Shown: piece by piece, positions 26,495 to 32,905 of the stretch
How positions within the stretch are numbered: the first letter of the stretch is position 1
Layout: each line of letters begins with the position of its first letter
NCBI GenBank assembly: GCA_030038255.1
Contig: JASHPH010000131.1
Location: forward strand, 1-45,978
Direction: 5' to 3'
From: Candidatus Sulfotelmatobacter sp.
GTDB lineage: Bacteria; Acidobacteriota; Terriglobia; Terriglobales; Acidobacteriaceae
Length of the DNA: 45,978 nucleotides
Position numbers and translations under genes: made by a program
Notes under the pieces: model-generated
Database searches by the model: none
The model's input: the letters and a program-made list of their open reading frames with translations, nothing else
Told to the model about the DNA's origin: nothing

Positions 26495-27661
26495 GTGGCC
26501 AAGCCTCGGCGCAGACCTTCAACCAAAACTTTAATGGTGGGTGAGGTTGTCCCCGCCGCACTCGGCTACTGCATGCCCGCCGAGTGGGAGCCACATGAGG
26601 CAACGTGGCTCGCCTGGCCGCACTACCACGGCGACTGGCCGGGAAAATTCGAGCCGATCCCATGGGTTTATGCCGAAATCATCCGCAATCTGGCAAAGCA
26701 TGAGCGCGTCGAGTTGATCGTCAACAACTCCGCGGCGGCGAGGCGGGCGCGTCGGGTCCTTGAGCGTGCCAATGCCTTCTCGCCTAACATTCGTTTTCAC
26801 CACTGGCCCACGAACCGCGTATGGCTGCGCGATTCCGGGTGTATCTTCCTGAAACGCACTGCTGCTACCTCCAGCGCGAAGCCGGAGGCAGCTCTCGCCC
26901 TCAAGTTTCGCTTCAACGCCTGGGCCAAATACTCGAACTGGCGGCATGACGAAAAAATCGGATCACTCATGGCACGGAGCGCGACTCCCACCCTGTCCTC
27001 CAAAGAACCGAGGACAAGGGTGGGGCAACCGCGCCCTCACGAGATTCATCCCGTCTCAAACGGCAAGCGCATTGTGCTCGAGGGCGGCGCGATCGACGTC
27101 AACGGCGCCGGGACGATCCTTACCACTGAAGAATGTCTGCTCAGCAAAGTGCAGGAGCGCAATCCGCACATGACGCGGGTCCAGTATGAAAAAGCCTTCG
27201 CCGACTATCTCGGCGCGCCGCACACGATCTGGTTGGGGCGCGGAATCTTCGGCGACGACACGCACGGCCACGTGGACGATCTCACGCGCTTTGTGGCCAG
27301 AGACACGGTCGTCACCATGGTTGAACCGAATTCCAAAGATGTGAACCACGCGCCTCTACGCGCCAACCTGCGCCGCCTGCAGGCAGCCAGAAACCAAAAT
27401 GGCCGCCAGTTGACCGTCGTCGAAATGCCCATGCCGCAGCCAGTGGTTTTCGGAGGTCGCCGTCTGCCGGCCAGCTATGCCAATTTCTACATTGCAAACG
27501 GAGTCGTGCTCGCGCCGGTGTTCAACCGCCCCAACGACCGTATTGCGCTGAACACGTTGACGCAGCTCTTTCCCAAGCGCGAGATCGTTCCCATTTATTC
27601 CGGAGATTTCATCTGGGGTTTGGGCGCGATGCACTGCATGACTCAGCAACAGCCGGAGTAA
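26495..27661 (+). CDS. aguA: Agmatine deiminase with an in-frame palindromic insertion
   Basis: The enzyme converts agmatine to N-carbamoylputrescine. Guanidino-modifying-enzyme motifs are present: YCMPAEWEPHEATWLAWP, NRVWLRDSG, LEGGAIDVNGAGTILTTEEC, GDDTHGHVDDLTRF with the catalytic His, and GAMHCMTQQQ with Cys381. Residues ~165-185 (SATPTLSSKEPRTRVGQP) do not fit the family. They are encoded by an inverted repeat that lies wholly inside the gene and keeps the frame. The insertion falls in a surface-loop position between the NWRHDEKI and VLEGG strands, so the enzyme may still work. The start is GTG without a strong ribosome site. Confidence 0.92.
   Translation: MAKPRRRPSTKTLMVGEVVPAALGYCMPAEWEPHEATWLAWPHYHGDWPGKFEPIPWVYAEIIRNLAKHERVELIVNNSAAARRARRVLERANAFSPNIRFHHWPTNRVWLRDSGCIFLKRTAATSSAKPEAALALKFRFNAWAKYSNWRHDEKIGSLMARSATPTLSSKEPRTRVGQPRPHEIHPVSNGKRIVLEGGAIDVNGAGTILTTEECLLSKVQERNPHMTRVQYEKAFADYLGAPHTIWLGRGIFGDDTHGHVDDLTRFVARDTVVTMVEPNSKDVNHAPLRANLRRLQAARNQNGRQLTVVEMPMPQPVVFGGRRLPASYANFYIANGVVLAPVFNRPNDRIALNTLTQLFPKREIVPIYSGDFIWGLGAMHCMTQQQPE
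26987..27025. repeat. Palindromic element inserted in the aguA coding sequence
   Basis: CCCACCCTGTCCTC (26987-27000) and GAGGACAAGGGTGGGG (27010-27025) are inverted copies with one extra base and a nine-base loop. The outer limits of the insertion may reach about 26970-27045, where the protein departs from the family. Confidence 0.75.
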
Positions 27662-27685
27662 GTCAGGTCAACACTCTGCGTGCAG

Positions 27686-28258
27686 TCACGGCTTCAGGAT
27701 CACTCCGCCACGACCGAGGGAAGTGATCGTGTGCGGGACGTCCGGCTGCACCGATTTGCCTTCGGGCTTGATGATTGTATTCCACGCCTTGGCAAAAGAT
27801 TCGCCCGACGACAGTTTGGTGAGGAGATTGTCGAGGAACAGCGAGAAGTTCGGTCCGAGCCGGCGCTCCGTCAGGACAACGTTCAGCTTCATGCCTTTGG
27901 GTTTAAACCCGGCGTTATAGGGATCGGGGAAGTTGTCGCTGGCGATCCATACCACCTTGACGCCCGCGTCCACGCTCGTCTGCACTACGTCTGCGCCGGT
28001 CATCCGCGCGCCGGAAGAGTCGGCGAGCCCCCCTTGTGCATCCACATCGCAAAACAAATGCACGATGTCGTAGCGCTGCGCGAGCGCCTGCCTGAGCTCA
28101 GCTATCGTCACGGCAGTAGTGGAGGCCGCCGCGGGATAATAACGCTTGTAAACGCGCTCGTCGTTCTTCAGCAGGTCGGCAAACTTGGTCCCCAGGCTGC
28201 ATAGCAGCACTTTTGTTCCTGTTACTTCATCTTTGCGGAAGGCGTCCAGAAGGCCCAT
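27686..28258 (-). CDS. CHAT-domain-like protein, possibly catalytically inactive
   Basis: This 190-residue soluble protein shows a caspase-like CHAT arrangement in outline. It has strand VLLCSLG, then YDIVHLFCDVDAQGGL with the expected His strand, LADSSGARMTGADVV, and VKVVWIASDN at the position of the catalytic Cys strand (LSAC in active members). It ends with SLFLDNLLTKLSSGESFAKAW. The catalytic cysteine appears replaced by Ala/Ser, so protease activity is doubtful. The assignment is by eye and could be wrong. It lies 43 bases downstream of nuoI on the same strand. No ribosome site is obvious. Confidence 0.45.
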   Translation of the reverse strand: MGLLDAFRKDEVTGTKVLLCSLGTKFADLLKNDERVYKRYYPAAASTTAVTIAELRQALAQRYDIVHLFCDVDAQGGLADSSGARMTGADVVQTSVDAGVKVVWIASDNFPDPYNAGFKPKGMKLNVVLTERRLGPNFSLFLDNLLTKLSSGESFAKAWNTIIKPEGKSVQPDVPHTITSLGRGGVILKP

Positions 28259-28301
28259 TCGTTCGCGTCCAGATATAGTGGAGAAGTCTAGCGGGAATTT
28301 C

Positions 28302-28763
28302 CTATCGCTGATACTGCGTTGGCTGCGGCCCTTTTTCCAGCGTCTCGCGATCCCAGATCCAGCCCTGGCGCGTGTAGCTGGCGAGCTCGAAATCCTGAGT
28401 CAGCTCCAGCGCGTCGGTAGGACAGGCGTCTTCGCACAAACCGCAGAACATGCAGCGGCTCAGATCGTAGGTGAAGTTGGTCAGTTCCTTGCGGCGGGTC
28501 TTTTCGTTCCGCTCGCTCGAGACCACGATCAGATGCTCCGGGCAGGCCAGCGCGCACAGGTCGCACGCGATGCACATGGTCTCGTCGGTGTCGGGATTCA
28601 CGTTGAGCCGCGGCGCTCCACGGTAACGCTCGGCCACCTGCGGCCGCTGCAAAGGATACTGCTCGGTGTAAATCTCCTTGGGGTCTTGATAACGGAAGGT
28701 AATTCTTAGTCCCTTAATCAGGTCTACCATCAAGATTTTGCGGAGCAGGCTTGGCATGCCCAT
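28302..28763 (-). CDS. nuoI: NADH-quinone oxidoreductase subunit I (orphan)
   Basis: NuoI carries two [4Fe-4S] clusters (N6a and N6b) in the peripheral arm of complex I. Both ferredoxin motifs are perfect: CIACDLCALACPE and CMFCGLCEDACPT. The N-terminal IKGLRITFRYQDPKE matches the membrane-facing leader. The length of 153 residues is within the family range. No other nuo gene lies in the window, so the gene is separate from the main operon. It could supply a shared or extra complex I. The first of three in-frame ATG codons (28763, 28757, and MVDL further on) is listed; the internal ones are possible. Confidence 0.9.
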   Translation of the reverse strand: MGMPSLLRKILMVDLIKGLRITFRYQDPKEIYTEQYPLQRPQVAERYRGAPRLNVNPDTDETMCIACDLCALACPEHLIVVSSERNEKTRRKELTNFTYDLSRCMFCGLCEDACPTDALELTQDFELASYTRQGWIWDRETLEKGPQPTQYQR

Positions 28764-28993
28764 AACCCGCCTAGGATACCATTGACGGCTCTGCGACCAA
28801 AAGTCGCCCTTTGGTAACTCCCAAATATCCGTTCACCGTTTTTATTTCCAAACGTCTAAAGCTTTGACACGGTCTTCTACAACGGAGACAGTGCCCGGAT
28901 GTTACAGGATCAGGGACCAGGCGGGGTTGGAAGGGGCTCAATTGAAACGGAACTTTTTGACCCCGTTTGCGTATGTATAGGCGAGAGGATGAT

Positions 28994-29149
28994 ATGAAGG
29001 CGTACCTCAACAACTTGCCGATGAGAACCTGGCTCATGGTCGTGGTGCCGGCAGTGGTGGTCGCCTACCCCGTGGTCAGAATCGTGGTGCCGTGCGTGAT
29101 CCGCGCAGTCCTACCTGAAGTCGTGCGGACCGTGCTCAGCGTCATCTGA
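28994..29149 (+). CDS. Small single-helix membrane peptide
   Basis: The 51-residue peptide begins MKAYLNNLPMRTWLMVVVP and is almost entirely one or two hydrophobic helices rich in Val (AVVVAYPVVRIVVP, VIRAVLPEVVRTVL). GAGAGGA five bases before the ATG at 28994 is good evidence of translation. I do not recognise a family. It could be a small regulatory or stress membrane protein. Confidence 0.5.
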   Translation: MKAYLNNLPMRTWLMVVVPAVVVAYPVVRIVVPCVIRAVLPEVVRTVLSVI

Positions 29150-29257
29150 AACAGCGGCGGTCGGGCGCAGTTTCTCCGTCATCCCTACTGCACTCTAGAC
29201 TTTCCTGCTTTACGCTTACAGCACTTCCCTGCTGCAAACCCGCTAAAATGCTGATCT

Positions 29258-29764
29258 GTGGCCGCGAGAAGAACTGCCATCGGCGCTCCAAAAACCAAAG
29301 GCCAAGCGCTTGCACCAGCTTCCGACGAACTTTGGATGGAGGAAGCTCTGCGCTGCGCCCAGCGTGCTCTCGAGGCCGGAGAGGTGCCTGTGGGCGCGGT
29401 CGTGGTGTCTGGTGAGCGCATCGTCGGGCGCGGGTGGAACCGCAATATCGCAGACTCCGACCCCACCGCCCACGCCGAAGTAGTTGCCCTGCGCGAGGCC
29501 GGCACTGCAGTCGGCAACCACCGGCTGGCAGAGTGCGAACTTTTCGCAACCATTGAACCTTGCGCTATGTGCGCAGGCGCGCTGATTCACGCCCGTATAA
29601 AGCGCCTAGTTTACGGTGCGGATGATCCCAAGGCTGGCGCTGTGCATTCCGTGATTCAGGTCTTGAATCATCCCCGTCTGAACCACACGATGAAGGTTCG
29701 CGGAGGCGTGCTGGCCGGCCGCAGCGCGGAAATGCTGCAGGAGTTCTTTCGCAAACGGCGATAA
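29258..29764 (+). CDS. tadA: tRNA-specific adenosine-34 deaminase
   Basis: TadA converts A34 of tRNA-Arg(ACG) to inosine in the wobble position. The zinc site and proton shuttle are PTAHAEVVALREA and EPCAMCAGALIHAR, with GNHRL and VYGADDPKAGAV completing the family pattern. There are about 20 extra basic residues before the usual start. The GTG at 29258 lies eight bases after a possible -10 box TAAAAT (29244-29249), which would imply a very short leader; an internal ATG at WMEEAL is an alternative start. Confidence 0.93.
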   Translation: MAARRTAIGAPKTKGQALAPASDELWMEEALRCAQRALEAGEVPVGAVVVSGERIVGRGWNRNIADSDPTAHAEVVALREAGTAVGNHRLAECELFATIEPCAMCAGALIHARIKRLVYGADDPKAGAVHSVIQVLNHPRLNHTMKVRGGVLAGRSAEMLQEFFRKRR

Positions 29765-29806
29765 AGTCCCCGCGGGAACTGGCACCAGCGCCGTTGCGTA
29801 CCCTTT

Positions 29807-30706
29807 ATGTGGCGGGTGTTTCGGCTTTCATTTGCCGCTCTGGCACGTCGAAAAAAGTGGAGAGAGGAGGCACGCCGTCCGTTGAACCTTCGAGAGGTCC
29901 TTCGCCAGACCGTCGCTTCCATCGCCGCGCACAAGTTGCGCAGCTTTCTGACGATGTTTGGGATCATCTGGGGAATTACCTCGGTGATTCTGCTGGTCGG
30001 GCTGGGCAAGGGGTTCAATCGCGATCAAAAAGAACGCCTCAAAACCATCGGCGTCGATCTGGCCATCATCTGGGGCGGACGCACCAGCGAGCAGGCCGGC
30101 GGTTACGCCGCGGGACGCCCGGTTCGCCTCTCTATCGACGACGCGTATCTCATCAAGAGCGAGGCTTACCTGATCAAGACCGTCAGCCCTGAATTACGCC
30201 GCAGCGTTTCCGAAGTCAGCCGCTACAACGCAGCCTCGCGCCCCGTGCGCGGCGTCTGGCCCGACTACCAGCGTTTTCGGTCGCTCAGGGTGCAGGAAGG
30301 TCGCTTGATGACCGACGACGATGAAAGAGAAGGCCAGCGCGTGGTGGTGCTTGGAGTGGAAGCCCGCGACCAATTGTTCCCCGGCAAGCCCGCAATCGGC
30401 GAGACCCTGGCCATGAACGGCTCGCCCTACACCGTCATCGGCGTGCTCGAGAAAAAGAAGCAGAACGGCAGCTACGGCAGCGGGCCCGACAACACGCAAC
30501 TCTTCGTGCCTTACTCTTCGATGGCCCGCGACTGCCCGCCGCCGGAGCGGCCCGGCATCTTCAAGGGCTGGATTAACAATTTAGTCGTCGAAGTCAAGGA
30601 TCCCGAACATCATGAAGAAGCCATGCAGCAGATTTACCAGATCCTCGGACGCGAGCATCATTTCGATCCGAGAGCGATGGTAATCAGAGTCTCAGGAACC
30701 TCTTAG
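29807..30706 (+). pseudogene. MacB-type ABC permease, 3'-truncated
   Basis: The protein has the N-terminal helix (KLRSFLTMFGIIWGITSVILLVGLG) and the periplasmic core domain of MacB/FtsX-family permeases (residues ~55-295). It stops after HHFDPRAMVIRVSGTS, just where the family would go on to three more membrane helices. At 299 residues instead of about 400 it lacks the FtsX module and is unlikely to form a working transporter. The break lies about 300 bases before the tRNA-Ser and integrase, so a past integration or excision probably removed the end. No ATPase gene is adjacent. Confidence 0.7.
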
Positions 30707-30814
30707 GCGTTTGCTACAATGAAAAGGCCCAGCGCGCCCAGCGTTATTCCCGAGCGCAGGTACGAGGATTTTGTTCACTGGGAGCTGGGTACTGACAACT
30801 GAGAACTGGTCTCC

Positions 30815-30838
30815 GGAGAGGTGCGTGAGTGGTTGAAA
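30815..30838 (+). repeat. 24-base copy of the 5' part of tRNA-Ser
   Basis: Bases 30815-30838 are identical to 30994-31017, the acceptor 5' strand and D-arm of the intact tRNA-Ser; identity ends at the anticodon stem. The 155 bases between the copy and the tRNA hold no gene. Just before it, 30779-30808 reads like a dispersed motif (TACTGACAACTGAGAACTGG). Confidence 0.8.
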
Positions 30839-30993
30839 TTGAGCCGCGTTGCGGGCGTGAGGCGAGCACAGCGAGACGGGAGCCCGCGGGCGAAATCCTG
30901 ACCCTGAATGCCAAGCGAAGCGCGGGCGCAAGGGGAAGGACCGAAGGCTCTTTCCACGAAAGATGAAGTAGATTTTACGATTTGTTCCGGTGC

Positions 30994-31083
30994 GGAGAGG
31001 TGCGTGAGTGGTTGAAACGATCCGCCTCGAAAGCGGACATACCTTAACGGGTATCGGGGGTTCGAATCCCTCCCTCTCCGCCA
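30994..31083 (+). tRNA. tRNA-Ser (anticodon CGA)
   Basis: GGAGAGG (30994-31000) pairs with CCTCTCC (31073-31079); G and an encoded CCA follow. The anticodon stem TCCGC/GCGGA encloses CTCGAAA, giving anticodon CGA for codon UCG. A long variable arm and GGTTCGAATCC-type T-arm (GGGGGTTCGAATCCCTCC) are typical of class II tRNA-Ser. The integrase gene begins 74 bases downstream, so the tRNA is the likely attachment site. Confidence 0.95.
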
Positions 31084-31156
31084 TTACCTTAGTTATCTAG
31101 CACTTGCAGTTCGGTGATACCTACACTTGATACCAGAATCAAGGAAGGGGCACCGA

Positions 31157-32389
31157 ATGCACCGCGAAGTCAATCTCACCAAGCGAGTCCAAACAACCCA
31201 AGGGCTGCGCTACTGCCCAGTAGTCACGTCTGCCAATGGCAGGGTCAAGCCCGATGCCGTCATTGTCGATGGCAAGGAAGAGAAGCACCCCGAAGGCGCG
31301 TATTACATCGAATGGCGCAACGCTGGCAAGCGCATACGGCTGTCGGTGGGCAAGGACGCAGCCGACGCCAGCGCCATCCGGCTACGCAAAGAGACAGAGC
31401 TTAACGACGGAGACGGCTCGGTGCCCCAGATCAATGGCAACAATGGGCACAAGTCGCTCGCAGCAGCCGTGAGGGACTATCTCGAAGAAGTCAGACTCAG
31501 CAAGAAGCCCAAGACTCTCGCCGCGTACACAACGGCACTCGACTACTTCACTGAGTGCTGCCACAAACTGCACGTCGAAGACATCGACCGGAAGGACCTT
31601 CTCAAGTTCGCGGCATTTCTGCGTGAAGAGAAGGAGCAGGCGCCTCGGAGCGTCTACAACAAGTTCGAGAACCTGATGACGTTCTTGAAGGCACAAGGGA
31701 TTCGCGGGCTGGCGGGCAAGAACGATTGGCCGCGCTACACCGAAGAAGAGCCGGAGATGTACGAGGATGACGAATTGGACAAGCTCTTCAAAGCCTGCAA
31801 CCAAGACGAGCGGCTTTGGTACGAGTTCTTCCTGATGACCGGGATGCGGGAACAGGAGGTGATGCACCTGTACTGGTCGGATGTAAACTTCGCGGCCAGC
31901 ACCGTCCGGGTCAGCCACAAGCCCGACCGTGGATGGACCCCGAAGGCATACAAAGAGCGTGAGATTCCAATTCCGGCGAAGCTCGTGAAGAAACTGAAGG
32001 CATGGAAGGCAAAGGCGGACAAAACGTGTGGTCTAGTGTTTCCGACCGCCGGGTGCAATCCGAAGCTGGATTTTCTCGACTGCCTGAAAGCATGTGCCGA
32101 ACGTGCGAAGCTGGACAAAGAGAACTTCTGGCTGCACAAGTTCCGTTCAACCTTCGCCACGAGGTGCCTATGGGCAGGCGTCGATTTGCGCACCGTGCAG
32201 CAGTGGCTCGGACACAGCGACATGGAGTCTACGATGCGTTACCTGAAGCCGTCGCGAAGTGAGCAGACGCGAGAAAAGGTGAACGAGATTTTCGCCTGGG
32301 GGCAGACTGCGTTTTGGGTGAAATTGCCCGTGAAAAAGCGCCTTCAGCCTGCTCTCAGTTCACAAAATCTGGTCTGCAAAAGTTGTTGA
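31157..32389 (+). CDS. Tyrosine recombinase / phage-type integrase
   Basis: The protein has an N-terminal arm-binding-like part (YYIEWRNAGKRIRLSVGKDA), a SAM-like core-binding domain (residues ~100-195, AAVRDYLEEVRLSKKPKTL), and the catalytic domain. The active-site residues are Arg in TGMREQEVMHL, His-x-x-Arg in LHKFRSTFATRCL, His in WLGHSDMEST, and the nucleophile Tyr in MRYLKP. It is apparently intact, 410 residues. GGAAGGGG six bases before the ATG at 31157 supports the start. Its place beside tRNA-Ser marks it as the integrase of a tRNA-borne element, of which little else remains downstream. Confidence 0.93.
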   Translation: MHREVNLTKRVQTTQGLRYCPVVTSANGRVKPDAVIVDGKEEKHPEGAYYIEWRNAGKRIRLSVGKDAADASAIRLRKETELNDGDGSVPQINGNNGHKSLAAAVRDYLEEVRLSKKPKTLAAYTTALDYFTECCHKLHVEDIDRKDLLKFAAFLREEKEQAPRSVYNKFENLMTFLKAQGIRGLAGKNDWPRYTEEEPEMYEDDELDKLFKACNQDERLWYEFFLMTGMREQEVMHLYWSDVNFAASTVRVSHKPDRGWTPKAYKEREIPIPAKLVKKLKAWKAKADKTCGLVFPTAGCNPKLDFLDCLKACAERAKLDKENFWLHKFRSTFATRCLWAGVDLRTVQQWLGHSDMESTMRYLKPSRSEQTREKVNEIFAWGQTAFWVKLPVKKRLQPALSSQNLVCKSC

Positions 32390-32502
32390 ATCTTCGTTCG
32401 GCAACATGACTGAATTTCCCTGAAGTTGCCTGTTTGGCCCCCTTTTTCAACGGCCACTCCTTTTTACAACAGTGACGACTGACACAGCGCCAGCCAGAAC
32501 GA

Positions 32503-32533
32503 TTTTCGTAGTATTGATTTTTCGTAGTATTGA
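32503..32533 (+). repeat. Two tandem copies of a 15-base AT-rich motif
   Basis: TTTTCGTAGTATTGA occurs at 32503-32517 and 32519-32533, upstream of the truncated membrane gene. It could be an operator or integrase arm site. Confidence 0.55.
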
Positions 32534-32565
32534 CTGGATGAAGCACGTGGAAAGGAGATCATCCG

Positions 32566-32703
32566 ATGCCATCCACTTTCTCAAAGAGGCTTCGCGAGTG
32601 GGTATCTTTTTTCCTCGCAGTGCTCGGTGCTGTTCTTGGGACTATTGGTTTTTTTCAGTCGAGACAAGCCACAAACCGCGCTGCGCAAGTCGAGGTAGAC
32701 AAC
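32566..32703 (+). pseudogene. N-terminal fragment of a membrane protein gene
   Basis: AAGGAG nine bases before ATG 32566 gives a strong start, and the peptide begins with a basic leader and one membrane helix (EWVSFFLAVLGAVLGTIGFF), then SRQATNRAAQVEVDN. From about 32703 the reading is the antisense of an excisionase-like gene (…PHACPDTERR…), so the original gene has lost everything after the helix. The frame stays open to 32784. Confidence 0.55.
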
Positions 32704-32874
32704 CGGGCAGAACCGCACGCATGTCCCGATACGGAACGACGGGATGCGTCCAGCCTTCGCTTGCTTGAAGATGGTGATCCGTGAAACTGACAGCAAACGA
32801 GCAAGCTCATCGGCTGTCAAGGCACGGCCAGTCTTTTCGATCTGGTCGGCCAGAGATACGGAATTGTTTGTCAT
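32703..32874 (-). pseudogene. Excisionase-like helix-turn-helix protein, 3'-truncated
   Basis: The minus-strand ORF has an HTH_17/MerR-like DNA-binding domain: LTADELARLLSVSRITIFKQ, then GRIPSFRIGTCVRFCP, the hallmark of excisionase-family proteins. After RFCP the family would continue with a helix such as xLAxWL; here it runs into the antisense of the truncated membrane gene. The start ATG is at 32874. Confidence 0.65.
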
Positions 32875-32881
32875 AAGATCG

Positions 32882-32905
32882 CGGCCCAAGCGGGAACTTG
32901 GGCCG
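32882..32905. repeat. Perfect hairpin CGGCCCAAG/CTTGGGCCG
   Basis: A nine-base perfect stem with a six-base loop lies between the two minus-strand fragments, directly before the excisionase-like ATG. It may be an attenuator or end element. Confidence 0.5.

Noticed and set aside
30692-31084. Minus-strand frame over the tRNA-Ser
   Set aside because: It runs through the tRNA gene and repeat DNA and has no protein-like pattern.
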